This document shows, piece by piece, positions 50,854 to 59,496 of a stretch of DNA of 64,000 bases; within the stretch, counting starts at the first letter, position 1, and every line of letters begins with the position of its first letter. The notes beneath the pieces are model-generated. The model was not told where the DNA came from. It ran no database searches and saw only the letters and a list, made by a program, of their open reading frames with translations. A program made the translations under genes and the position numbers. Origin of the DNA: Fen-455 sp050012675. Lineage in GTDB: Bacteria > Actinomycetota > Acidimicrobiia > Acidimicrobiales > Bog-793. Location: NCBI GenBank assembly GCA_050012675.1, contig JBEKGS010000011.1:11684-75683 (forward strand). The letters run 5' to 3'.

Positions 50854-51759
50854 ATGACTACCCTGGCGGTTCCGCCCACGCGCTCCAGGCGTCAGGCTCT
50901 CGGGCTAGGTGCTTCCGGCTTGGCATCGGTCGGTTGGGGTTTTGGGGCCATCTTCGCCAGACTCGCATCGGCTTCCGGCCTCGTACTGTGCTTCTACCGA
51001 CTGTGGTTGGGCGCCGCGCTCTTGTCGCTCGCGGTGTACGCCTCCGGGCGCCGACTGCGCTGGGAGGACTTTCGCGCCTCCTGGCTCGGCGGTGTCTTCC
51101 TGGCCGGGGACATGGCCATGTTCTTCTGTGCCGTCAAGCTCACCAGCGTCGTCGACGTGACGGTCATCGGCGCCGTTCAGCCGGCTCTCGTGCTCGTCGC
51201 TGCGCGGCCCTTGTTCGGCGAACGGATGGGACGCTGGGACGTCTTCTGGATCCTTGTGGCCATAGCCGGCGTCTCAGCAGCGGTGATCGGGCCCGGAGTT
51301 ACGAGCCACAACCAGCTCCTGGGAGACCTGCTCGCCACCGGGTCGATGCTGTCCTGGTCTGCCTACTGGCTTGCGTCCAAGCACGCTAGGGCGAAACAGA
51401 ACGCCTTGGAGTACACCGCTGTCGTCACCATCGTGGCGGCTGTCGCCTTGAGTTTGGCCGTGCTCGTGTCAGGGCAGTCCCTCGCTCGGATGCAAGCCGG
51501 CGACTTGCTGTGGATAGCCCTGCTGGCGGTCGTGCCGGGAGGTGCCCATCTGATGATGAACTGGGCCCACCGTTACGTCGACGCCTCGGTTTCTTCGGTG
51601 ATCGGGTCGAGCAACCCGGTCGTCGCGGCTTTGGCCGCGTTGGTCATCCTCGGCCAGCCCCTGACGGTTGTCCAGGTCTCCTGCGGCCTCGCTGGACTTG
51701 CAGCGATCGCCATCGTCGCAGCGCGGCACCGCCACCCTCTCGAGTCCGCGCTGGAGTGA
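50854..51759 (+). CDS. EamA/DMT-superfamily transporter
   Basis: Inner-membrane drug/metabolite transporter-type permease, substrate unknown. The product is 301 aa from ATG 50854, chosen from the promoter position (the frame is open much further upstream). Ten hydrophobic segments are arranged as two EamA halves. The first has SVGWGFGAIFARLASASGLV and RLWLGAALLSLAVYA. The second has LLGDLLATGSMLSWSAYWLA and GGAHLMMNWAHRYVDASVSS. The end is cytoplasmic and basic. Confidence 0.88.
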   Translation: MTTLAVPPTRSRRQALGLGASGLASVGWGFGAIFARLASASGLVLCFYRLWLGAALLSLAVYASGRRLRWEDFRASWLGGVFLAGDMAMFFCAVKLTSVVDVTVIGAVQPALVLVAARPLFGERMGRWDVFWILVAIAGVSAAVIGPGVTSHNQLLGDLLATGSMLSWSAYWLASKHARAKQNALEYTAVVTIVAAVALSLAVLVSGQSLARMQAGDLLWIALLAVVPGGAHLMMNWAHRYVDASVSSVIGSSNPVVAALAALVILGQPLTVVQVSCGLAGLAAIAIVAARHRHPLESALE

Positions 51760-51864
51760 CAGGGCGCAACGAGGGTGAAGCGCCCTCCGGTCGGAACCAG
51801 CGCGGACCGGACCGCCCCATGTCGGCGAACGAAGAGAGCAGGAAGTGTCGAAGACCTCGCTCGT

Positions 51865-51870
51865 TAGACT
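51865..51870 (+). promoter_or_regulatory. Leaderless -10 element of fdhD
   Basis: TAGACT, 7 nt, ATG at 51878. This favours ATG 51878 over the in-frame GTG at 51845. Confidence 0.45.
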
Positions 51871-51877
51871 TCCGGCC

Positions 51878-52780
51878 ATGCGCGAGCCGGCAGCTGAGGC
51901 CTCCCGGCGGCCTGATGAGCTGCAAGAACGGTTGTCGACCCGTCCCGCCACCCGTCGTGCGACCGCGGCGGTCCAGGTGCTCGCCGCAAGGGGGGTCGGT
52001 CCCGGCTTCGAACGTCCGGACCGTCTCGCCACCGAGGAGCCAATGGCGATCCAGGTACGGGGACGGCACCAGGACCCGGTGAGCGTTGCTGTGACGATGC
52101 GGACGCCGGGCAACGACTTCGAGCTCGCCGCCGGCTTCCTCCTGAGCGAGGGCCTCGTCCACGGACTGCACGAGATTGCCGGCGTTCGCTACTGCGATGT
52201 CGCCCCCGAGGAGCAGCACTACAACGTCGTGACCGTGGATCTCACCGTGCCGTTCGCCATTGACTTCGCCGAGAGGCACTTTTATGCATCTTCGAGCTGT
52301 GGCATCTGCGGAAAGGCCTCTCTCGACCAGGTCGAGATCGACTGCCCGGTCATCGGACCCGGCCCGCTGATCGCCCGCTCGACGATTGTCTCCCTGCCCG
52401 AGGTGCTGCGCGCCTCCCAGCACATCTTCGAGCAGACGGGCGGCCTTCACGCCGCGGCGCTGTTCGACCCGCAAGGGCGCCTCCTCGAGTCGCGTGAGGA
52501 CGTCGGGCGGCATAACGCGGTCGACAAGCTCATCGGCCACGGGCTTCTCTCCGGCGCAATGCCGCTCAGGGACCGGTTGCTGCTCGTGTCGGGACGGGTG
52601 AGTTTCGAGATCGTCCAGAAGGCGGCCGTGGCCGGCATCCCCATCACCTGTGCAGTCTCGGCGCCGTCGAGCCTCGCGGTCGAGGCCGGCGAGCGACTCG
52701 GCATGACCGTCGTCGGGTTCCTGCGCGGCGACAACTTCAACGTGTACAGCCATCGCGAAAGGGTGGATCTCGAGGCCTGA
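51878..52780 (+). CDS. fdhD: Formate dehydrogenase sulfurtransferase FdhD
   Basis: Delivers sulfur to the molybdenum cofactor of formate dehydrogenase; without it the enzyme is inactive. The product is about 300 aa from ATG 51878 (311 aa if GTG 51845 is used, which has GAGAG upstream). Family segments: RLATEEPMAIQVRG, TMRTPGNDFELAAGFLLSEG, the functional Cys pair SSSCGICGKAS, HAAALFDPQG, SREDVGRHNAVDKLIGHGLL and VSAPSSLAVEAGERLGMTVV. It converges on the formate dehydrogenase operon with 30 bp between stops, so enzyme and maturation factor sit together. Confidence 0.95.
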   Translation: MREPAAEASRRPDELQERLSTRPATRRATAAVQVLAARGVGPGFERPDRLATEEPMAIQVRGRHQDPVSVAVTMRTPGNDFELAAGFLLSEGLVHGLHEIAGVRYCDVAPEEQHYNVVTVDLTVPFAIDFAERHFYASSSCGICGKASLDQVEIDCPVIGPGPLIARSTIVSLPEVLRASQHIFEQTGGLHAAALFDPQGRLLESREDVGRHNAVDKLIGHGLLSGAMPLRDRLLLVSGRVSFEIVQKAAVAGIPITCAVSAPSSLAVEAGERLGMTVVGFLRGDNFNVYSHRERVDLEA

Positions 52781-52810
52781 CGGCCGCACAGCCGGCCGGG
52801 TAAGCGAGCG

Positions 52811-53026
52811 CTAGGCCGGCGTAGCCTCCGCGAGGAGATCTGCGGCTAGGACAACGAGCGGATCGAAGCCGCCGTTGTGGACGTTGTCCAGAAGCTCGCG
52901 CCGCATCAGGGGCGGCCAGAACATGCGGATGTGCTCGGCTACCTCGGCTGCGGCCTGCGCCTGTGGGTGGTGGCGGAAGTTGGCCGCAATCTGGTTGGCC
53001 ATTCGCACTAGATCAGCTCTTACCAT
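52811..53026 (-). CDS. fdsD: NAD-dependent formate dehydrogenase delta subunit
   Basis: Small accessory subunit of soluble FdsABG formate dehydrogenases. The product is 71 aa with the family pattern LVRMANQIAANFRHH, HIRMFWPPLMRRELLDNVHN and GGFDPLVVLAA. It is the last gene of fdsG-fdsB-fdsA-fdsD, 11 bp after the fdsA stop. Confidence 0.9.
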   Translation of the reverse strand: MVRADLVRMANQIAANFRHHPQAQAAAEVAEHIRMFWPPLMRRELLDNVHNGGFDPLVVLAADLLAEATPA

Positions 53027-53037
53027 CGGTCGATACC

Positions 53038-55872
53038 TCAGCGCAGGGCCGGCACGTCGGCGTCCACCCGGTCGGGCAGGACGCTCGGGGGCCCGGCGCT
53101 GCCGCCCACATGCACACGCGCCCGCACCTGCACGGCCGTCACCTTGTACTCAGGGCAGTTCGTCGCCCAGTCCGAATACTCGGTGGTCACGACGTTGGCA
53201 CCTGTGACGGGGTGATGGAAGGTCGTGTACACGACCCCTTGAGGCACGCGGTCGGTGATGTGGGCACGTAGCTCAGTCTCACCGGAACGGCTTGCCAGCG
53301 TCACCCAGCCCCCCTCGGCCACACCGCGCTCGTCCGCGTCGTAAGGGTGAATCTCGAGAAGGTCTTCGGGATGCCACGCAACGTTCTCCGTCCTTCTCGT
53401 CTGGGCGCCGACGTTGTACTGGGAGAGGATGCGACCGGTCGTGAGGATGAGCGGATAGCGACGGTTCGTCCGTTCATCTGTCGGTATGAACGGAGTCTCG
53501 ACGAACCGGCCCTTGCCTCGGACGAACTTGTCTATGTGCATTATGGGCGTGCCCAACGGGGCTGCCTCGTTGCACGGCCATTGAACGCTGCCGAGAGCGT
53601 CGAGCTTGGCGAACGACACGCCGGCGAAAGTCGGAGTCGTCGAGGCGATCTCGTCCATGATCTCGCTGGAGGCACGGTAATGCATCGGGTAGCCCATCGC
53701 CGTGGCGAGCTCGCAGACCACCTGCCACTCCTGTTTGCCGTTCCTCGGCGCCATCACGGGACGGACCCGGTTTATGCGGCGCTCGGCATTGGTGAAGGTC
53801 CCGTCCTTTTCGAGGAAGGACGTTCCAGGCAGAAAGACGTGTGCGAACTTGGCCGTCTCGTTCAAGAAGAGATCCTGAACGATGCAGAGCTCGAGGTGCG
53901 CGAGCGCCGCCTGCACGTGATGGGTGTTCGGGTCGGATTGGGCGATGTCCTCGCCCTGCACATAGAGGGCCTTGAATGTCCCCTCGACCGCCCCGTCGAA
54001 CATGTTGGGGATGCGCAGGCCAGGTTCCTTGTCGAGCGGTCGTCCCCAAGTCTCCTCGAACAGGTGGCGAACCGCGTCGTCGGACACGTGGCGATATCCG
54101 GGGAGCTCATGGGGGAATGAACCCATGTCGCAAGAGCCCTGCACGTTGTTCTGTCCTCGCAGCGGATTGACCCCGACACCTCGCCTGCCGATGTTGCCCG
54201 TCGCCATTGAGAGGTTCGCCAAGCCCATAACCATCGTGGAACCCTGGCTGTGCTCTGTGACCCCGAGGCCGTAGTAGATCGCGGCGTTGCCACCGGTCGC
54301 GTACAAGCGGGCCGCGGCGCGCAGGTCCGCGGCCGGCACGCCGGTGACTGCCTCGGTCGCCTCGGGGCTGTACTCCTGCGCCGAGATGAACGCTGCCCAT
54401 GTGTCGAAGTCTTCCGGTTCGCAACGCTCGGCCACGAACCTGTGGTCCACGAGGTCCTCGGTCACCACGACGTGGGCGAGGGCGTTGACGACGGCCACGT
54501 TGGTACCAGGTTGCAGCTGCAGGTGATAGTCGGCCTCGACGTGCGGCGAGCGGACGATCTCAGTGCGCCGCGGGTCGATCACGATGAGCTTGGCGCCCTG
54601 TCGGAGCCGGCGCTTCATGCGGGAGGCGAACACAGGATGCGCCTCGGTCGGGTTCGCTCCGATGACGACGATGACGTCACTTTCGTCGACCGAACGGAAG
54701 TCCTGAGTGCCGGCCGATGTCCCGAAGGTCTGTTTCAGGCCGAACCCGGTGGGGGAGTGGCAGACCCGCGCGCAGGTGTCGACATTGTTGTTTCCGAAGG
54801 CGGCCCTGACCATCTTCTGCACGACGAAGACCTCTTCGTTGGTGCAGCGCGAGGAGGTGATCCCCCCGATGGCGGCGATGCCGTGGCGAGCCTGGATGGA
54901 CTTCAGGCGATCAGCCGTGTAAGAGATGGCTTCTTCCCAGCCCACGACGCGCCACGGGTCGGTGATGGCCTCCCGGACCATCGGCGTTAGCACCCGTTCT
55001 TTGTGCGTCGCGTAACCCCAGGCGAAACGGCCCTTCACACAGGAGTGGCCTTCGTTGGCGCCACCCTGTTTGTAGGGCACCATACGGACCACTTCGTCCC
55101 CGCGAAGTTCGGCCTTGAAAGAGCAGCCGACACCGCAGTACGCGCAGGTCGTGAGCACGCTGCGGCGTGGTACCCCCAGGGTGATGACCGTCTTCTCCTC
55201 AAGTGTCGCGGTCGGGCAAGCCTGCACGCATGCCCCGCAGGAGACGCACTCGGACCCGAGGAAGTTGCTGTTCCCGGGAGCCACCCGCGAGTCGAAGCCG
55301 CGGCCCGCGATCGTCAAGGCGAAGGTTCCCTGGATCTCCTCGCAAGCCCGCACACAGCGCGAGCAGACGATGCACTTTGAGGCGTCGAAGGCGAAATAGG
55401 GGTTGCTCTCGTCCTTGGACGCGTCGAGGTGGTTCTCTCCGGCATAGCCGTAGCGGACCTCCCGCAGACCTACGGCACCCGCCATGTCCTGGAGCTCGCA
55501 GTCGCCGTTTGCCGCGCAGGTGAGGCAGTCGAGGGGGTGGTCCGATATGTACAGCTCCATCACGCCGCGGCGGAGCTTTTCGAGGCGCGGTGTCTGGGTG
55601 GAGACCTTCATGCCCGCTTCCACGGGCGTGGTGCAAGACGCGGGCGTGCCACGACGCCCGTCTATTTCCACCAGGCAGAGTCGGCATGAGCCGAAGGCGG
55701 CGAGGCTGTCGGTGGCGCACAGCTTCGGAACGTCAATGCCGACGAGCCCGGCGGCATGCATGATCGAGGTGCCCTCCGGCACGCTCACAGCCAGCCCGTC
55801 GATCTCGAGGCCGACCGTCGCCGGGCCTGGCTGGGCCGGGGTTCCGAGGTCGTGGTCTTCGAGAAGCGTCAT
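53038..55872 (-). CDS. fdsA: NAD-dependent formate dehydrogenase alpha (molybdenum) subunit
   Basis: Catalytic subunit oxidising formate to CO2 (reversible in some relatives). The product is 944 aa. Cofactor sites in order: [2Fe-2S] Cys52/63/66/80 (LCATDSLAAFGSCRLC); NuoG-like His112 and Cys116/119/125; two [4Fe-4S] in KCIVCSRCVRAC and CVSCGACVQACP; [4Fe-4S] of the molybdenum domain CAYCGVGC plus Cys278; and the molybdenum ligand Cys371 in CARVCHSPTGFG. The ligand is Cys, not selenocysteine. The remainder is the bis-MGD domain, with GLGVTEHSQGSTMV and NPLRGQNNVQGSCDMG. It acts with FdsB and FdsG in the cytoplasm. Confidence 0.95.
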   Translation of the reverse strand: MTLLEDHDLGTPAQPGPATVGLEIDGLAVSVPEGTSIMHAAGLVGIDVPKLCATDSLAAFGSCRLCLVEIDGRRGTPASCTTPVEAGMKVSTQTPRLEKLRRGVMELYISDHPLDCLTCAANGDCELQDMAGAVGLREVRYGYAGENHLDASKDESNPYFAFDASKCIVCSRCVRACEEIQGTFALTIAGRGFDSRVAPGNSNFLGSECVSCGACVQACPTATLEEKTVITLGVPRRSVLTTCAYCGVGCSFKAELRGDEVVRMVPYKQGGANEGHSCVKGRFAWGYATHKERVLTPMVREAITDPWRVVGWEEAISYTADRLKSIQARHGIAAIGGITSSRCTNEEVFVVQKMVRAAFGNNNVDTCARVCHSPTGFGLKQTFGTSAGTQDFRSVDESDVIVVIGANPTEAHPVFASRMKRRLRQGAKLIVIDPRRTEIVRSPHVEADYHLQLQPGTNVAVVNALAHVVVTEDLVDHRFVAERCEPEDFDTWAAFISAQEYSPEATEAVTGVPAADLRAAARLYATGGNAAIYYGLGVTEHSQGSTMVMGLANLSMATGNIGRRGVGVNPLRGQNNVQGSCDMGSFPHELPGYRHVSDDAVRHLFEETWGRPLDKEPGLRIPNMFDGAVEGTFKALYVQGEDIAQSDPNTHHVQAALAHLELCIVQDLFLNETAKFAHVFLPGTSFLEKDGTFTNAERRINRVRPVMAPRNGKQEWQVVCELATAMGYPMHYRASSEIMDEIASTTPTFAGVSFAKLDALGSVQWPCNEAAPLGTPIMHIDKFVRGKGRFVETPFIPTDERTNRRYPLILTTGRILSQYNVGAQTRRTENVAWHPEDLLEIHPYDADERGVAEGGWVTLASRSGETELRAHITDRVPQGVVYTTFHHPVTGANVVTTEYSDWATNCPEYKVTAVQVRARVHVGGSAGPPSVLPDRVDADVPALR

Positions 55873-55972
55873 GGCAGGTCTTCTCGGGTCATCGTCGACT
55901 CCCTCCCGATCCGGCTGCGATCGAGCCCAGGTCCATTATGGCACCGCGGCGCCACTAACAAGTCCTCGCGCC

Positions 55973-57526
55973 TCACAGCAGGGTCGCCTCTTTAGGAGCA
56001 AAGTCCTCGGGGAAGTGCTGGAGGGCGCTGCGTACGGGAAGGGGAGTGAGCCCACCCATCGCACACAGCGATCCATCGACCATCGTCTCGCACAGGTCTT
56101 CGAGCAGCTCGAGATTCGCCTCGCGATTGTCCCCGGCGATGATGCGGTCGATGACCTCGACGCCTCTCACGGCTCCCACCCTGCAGGGCGTGCACTTGCC
56201 GCACGACTCCTCTGCACAGAACTCCATGGCGAAGCGCGCTTGGCGACTCATGTCGACCGTGTCGTCGAATACAACGATGCCGCCGTGCCCCACCATGGCG
56301 CCGACCTCGGCGAACGCCTCGTAGTCCATCGGCAGGTCGAAACGGCTCGTCGGCAGGTAAGCACCTAGGGGACCGCCGACCTGCACGGCCCGTACGGGCC
56401 GGCCGCTCGCGGTGCCGCCGCCGTAGCCCTCGACGAGCTCGCCGAGGGTGATTCCAAAAGCAGTCTCGACGATGCCGCCGTACCTGATGTTGCCTGCGAG
56501 CTGGAAGACCTGGGTCCCGCGCGAGCGCCCGACGCCCAGCTCGCGGAACGCCTCGGCCCCGTTGGCGAGTATCGGTGGCACCGTCGCGAGCGAGAGCACG
56601 TTGTTCACGACCGTCGGCTTGCCGAAGAGCCCTGCGATCGCGGGGAGAGGCGGTTTGGCCCTGATCACTCCCCGCCTGCCTTCGAGGCTCTCGAGCATGG
56701 CGGTCTCCTCGCCGCAGATGTACGAGCCCGCGCCCACGCGCAGATACAGGTCGAAGGAGTGGCTCGTCCCGAGGACCGATGGCCCGATCCAGCCTTTCAG
56801 GTGGGCGATGTCGACAGCCGTTGCCATCATCTTGATTGCGTCAGGGTATTCGGAGCGGATGTAGATGTAACCCTCGCTGGCCCCCACGGCCAGCCCGGCG
56901 ATCGCCATGCCCTCGATCAGCAGGAAGGGGTCTCCCTCCATGAGCATGCGGTCGGCGAAGGTACCACTGTCGCCCTCGTCCGCGTTGCAGGCGATGAACT
57001 TGAGTTCGGAGTCCATGTCGAGAACCGTCTGCCACTTGATGCCCGTCGGGAAGCCCGCCCCGCCCCGACCGCGTAGACCCGAATCGGTCACCGTCGTCAC
57101 GATCTGCTGGGGCGTCATCTCGAGCGCACGGCGAAGTCCGCAAAGGCCGCCGGTCGCCTCGTAGTCAGCCGCCGACAACGGGTCGTTGACCCCGACTCTC
57201 GAGAATGTGAAACGCGTCTGGCGTCTCAGCTGCGGGATCTCCTCGGTCCTCCCCAAGAAGAGCGGGTGGGGCCCGCCGTCGAGCATCCCGGCCTCCATGA
57301 GTTCACCGACGCCGCCGGCCTGTACCGGGCCGTAGGCGACGCGCCCATAAGGGGTGGAGACCTCGACTAGCGGCTCGAGCCAGAACATCCCGCGCGAGCC
57401 GGTGCGCACGAGGCGGACGTCTCGTTGGCGAGCGGTCGCCTCCCTCACGATGGCACTGGCGACCTCATCGGCGCCGACCGAGCACGAAGCGGCGTCGAGA
57501 GGCACGAACACTGCGACAGGTTCCAT
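55973..57526 (-). CDS. fdsB: NAD-dependent formate dehydrogenase beta subunit (NuoF-like)
   Basis: FMN/NAD-binding subunit passing electrons to NAD+. ATG 57526 overlaps the fdsG stop by one base (a GTG at 57529 is also possible). The product is 517 aa. It has an N-terminal thioredoxin-like part (about 1-120), then the NuoF core with NADH/FMN site TDSGLRGRGGAGFPTGIKWQ, ACNADEGDSGTFADRMLMEG, YIYIRSEYP and GAGSYICGEETAMLESLEG. The [4Fe-4S] site is EESCGKCTPCRVGAVRG with the distal Cys in LLEDLCETM. 100 bp separate it from fdsA. Confidence 0.95.
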   Translation of the reverse strand: MEPVAVFVPLDAASCSVGADEVASAIVREATARQRDVRLVRTGSRGMFWLEPLVEVSTPYGRVAYGPVQAGGVGELMEAGMLDGGPHPLFLGRTEEIPQLRRQTRFTFSRVGVNDPLSAADYEATGGLCGLRRALEMTPQQIVTTVTDSGLRGRGGAGFPTGIKWQTVLDMDSELKFIACNADEGDSGTFADRMLMEGDPFLLIEGMAIAGLAVGASEGYIYIRSEYPDAIKMMATAVDIAHLKGWIGPSVLGTSHSFDLYLRVGAGSYICGEETAMLESLEGRRGVIRAKPPLPAIAGLFGKPTVVNNVLSLATVPPILANGAEAFRELGVGRSRGTQVFQLAGNIRYGGIVETAFGITLGELVEGYGGGTASGRPVRAVQVGGPLGAYLPTSRFDLPMDYEAFAEVGAMVGHGGIVVFDDTVDMSRQARFAMEFCAEESCGKCTPCRVGAVRGVEVIDRIIAGDNREANLELLEDLCETMVDGSLCAMGGLTPLPVRSALQHFPEDFAPKEATLL

Positions 57527-58023
57527 CACTGCTCCTCGGTGCCACAGGTGGCGAGGAGCTCGTCGAGCCGGGCTTCGTCGATCCTGCCCTTGAGCCGGCC
57601 GTCGATCATCACCGCCGGCGAGAGCGCGCAGTTGCCGAGACAGAACACCTGCTCGAGGGTCACCGCGCCATCGGAGGTCGTGTCGCCGAACTCGACGCCG
57701 AGGTAGTCACGCGCGTGCCGGGCGAGGCGTTCGGCGCCCATGGACTGGCAGGCTTCCCCGCGACATACGTGGACCACGGACCTGCCCGGCGGCCCGGCGC
57801 GAAAGTCTCTGTAGAAGGTGACGACCCCATAGACCTCGGCTTTGGACAGGTTCAGCTCGCCGGCCACGAGGTCGACTGTGCGGTCATCGATGTGGCCGAA
57901 CACGTCCTGCAGCTCGTGAAGGATCGGCATCAACGCGCCACGTTGCGCTCGATGCTTCTCGACGATGGCTACGGCCCGCTCCTGCGACCAAGGCACGTAG
58001 GAGCTTCTCGTCTTCGAAACCAT
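57526..58023 (-). CDS. fdsG: NAD-dependent formate dehydrogenase gamma subunit (NuoE-like)
   Basis: [2Fe-2S] subunit of the same complex. ATG 58023 is preceded by GAGGTG at good spacing. The product is 165 aa. Thioredoxin-like fold with the cluster Cys residues in VHVCRGEACQSMGAE and QVFCLGNCALSPAVM. It is the first gene of the operon. TTGACG at about 58069 on the minus strand may be a -35 element, but no matching -10 was clear. Confidence 0.94.
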   Translation of the reverse strand: MVSKTRSSYVPWSQERAVAIVEKHRAQRGALMPILHELQDVFGHIDDRTVDLVAGELNLSKAEVYGVVTFYRDFRAGPPGRSVVHVCRGEACQSMGAERLARHARDYLGVEFGDTTSDGAVTLEQVFCLGNCALSPAVMIDGRLKGRIDEARLDELLATCGTEEQ

Positions 58024-58180
58024 CGCCACACCTCATTCGGGTTGCGCAGCCCGGCTGGAGTGCGCGTCAACTCCGAAATCGAACTTGAGTCCCAAGGCCA
58101 TGTTAACGAACCACGCCGACTTGCCACCTCAGCGGGGAGACGCGCCCCGGGCCGGTATCGGCACGGTGCGGGCTTGCCGC

Positions 58181-58443
58181 TCAGCCGCACACGAGCGATC
58201 CGCGGGTCGCGAGCACCTCGTCCGTCTCGGGCCAGGTCTTGAGATCCGAGAGGATCACGGCCAAGTCCCACAGAAAGGGCGGTGGCTCCTTCGTCCAGCT
58301 CTTCGCGGGACAGTCAAATGGCGAGAGTTCGCGACAGGCTCGATCTGCCCAGCGCCAGGCGTGACCGAAAAGCCCCGGCCCGGCGCGAAGGTTGTACCTG
58401 CGCCTGAGCTCAGTCGCAATGAGCGCTTCCCGAAGGCGTTCCG
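58181..58443 (-). pseudogene. Coding-like stretch without a start codon
   Basis: One minus-strand frame, ending with TGA at 58181-58183, reads like protein (for example PPPFLWDLAVILSDLKTWPE and PGLFGHAWRWADRACREL). It has the high third-position GC of real genes here. Going upstream the frame stays open to about 58600, inside the neighbouring gene, but contains no ATG, GTG or TTG early enough to start it. It may be the 3' end of a decayed gene, or a gene using a rare start. The family was not recognised. The rest of 58024-58518 shows nothing else. Confidence 0.4.
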
Positions 58444-58518
58444 GTGTGCTTCGGACAGATCTCGAAGACCTCTTCCGCCGGCCGGTCCCATCAAGGTTGT
58501 AGTCCTCAACGCAGCTGA

Positions 58519-59397
58519 TCAGGCGATGCTGGGTCTCAGCGTCTGCGCCGCCTGAGCGAACCGATCGCCGAGATCGTCGTCGTCAGGCAGGCCGAGCACC
58601 GCGGTGAGAGCTGCAGCCCATCCGTGGCAGAACAGCTGCCAACCGTCGTGAACTTGAAGCGCAGAGCTCCCTGCTTGAGCCAGCGCGTGTTGGTAGAACT
58701 CGAGGTCACCCCTGTAGTTCAGCTCCCAGACGACTGAGCGCGGCGGAAAGCGTGCCCGGCCGGTTATCGGCGAGCCAGGCCGGTCTTTGCCCAACCCGGT
58801 CGCATTGACGATCAGCGACCCGGGCGGCGCCTCTGCGACGAGGTCGTCCCAGGGCCGATTGCCCACATGTCCGGCGACAGGACGACCGGCCGTCTGAGCG
58901 AGCTGCTCGACAGAGGCGCCGACGGCGTCGGCACAGACGAATCGTAAGGGTGGGCGGGTCGCGAACAGGTGCTGGGCAAGGGCGCGTGCCGTGCCGCCCG
59001 CGCCTAGGCATACGACCTCTCCTTCAGACTCGGGCCAGATTCGGTCGACGACCCGCCCGACCGAGACTGGGTCACGGGCGAAGCCCCACAGCCCGGCGGA
59101 CGTGCGTCTGATGGCGTTGACCTCTCCGCATGAGATTGCCAAAGGATCGAGCCCGGCAAACAAGCTTCGCCCGGCGCGCAAGACACTGATCTTGTGCGTG
59201 GTGATGACAGCCCCGGCGACGCTTTCGTCCTTGGAAAGGCCGGCGAGGAATCGAAGGTAGGCGTCGTCGTCAGCATTGAGAGCGATGTCGAAGCCGCGGA
59301 TGTCGCACCGCGTGGCCAGCACTGCCTGCCAGGCTGAGATGGCTTGATGGACCAGAGACGCTCCCGTCGTGACGCCCAGGAACACGACGGTGGTCAT
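58519..59397 (-). CDS. Shikimate dehydrogenase-like oxidoreductase
   Basis: The product is 292 aa with AroE fold. Catalytic Lys is present in GAVITTHKISVL. GEVNAI takes the place of GAVNT, Asp is in FARDPVSVG where AroE has NTD, the nucleotide loop is CLGAGGTARALAQHLFA, and NATGLG and WELNYRG follow. In the last helix the shikimate-binding Gln is replaced (DGWQLFCHGWAAAL). It is probably a paralogue with another substrate (inference). ATG 59397 is supported by TAGTTT 6 nt upstream. Confidence 0.8.
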   Translation of the reverse strand: MTTVVFLGVTTGASLVHQAISAWQAVLATRCDIRGFDIALNADDDAYLRFLAGLSKDESVAGAVITTHKISVLRAGRSLFAGLDPLAISCGEVNAIRRTSAGLWGFARDPVSVGRVVDRIWPESEGEVVCLGAGGTARALAQHLFATRPPLRFVCADAVGASVEQLAQTAGRPVAGHVGNRPWDDLVAEAPPGSLIVNATGLGKDRPGSPITGRARFPPRSVVWELNYRGDLEFYQHALAQAGSSALQVHDGWQLFCHGWAAALTAVLGLPDDDDLGDRFAQAAQTLRPSIA

Positions 59398-59403
59398 GGC
59401 GAA

Positions 59404-59409
59404 AAACTA
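59404..59409 (-). promoter_or_regulatory. Leaderless -10 element of the shikimate-dehydrogenase-like gene
   Basis: Minus strand TAGTTT, 6 nt, ATG at 59397. Confidence 0.5.
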
Positions 59410-59496
59410 ACCGGCGTGGGATACCGCAAAGGAGTCAGCGAGCCAGGGCGCGAGGTCAACGCTCGCTTCTCCTGCGCGAGGTCCCTGACCGAAGCC

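Noticed and set aside
58255..58509. Minus-strand 84-codon open frame with an ATG
   Set aside because: It overlaps the more protein-like start-less frame in another phase and is Gly/Arg/Ser-rich, typical of a shadow.
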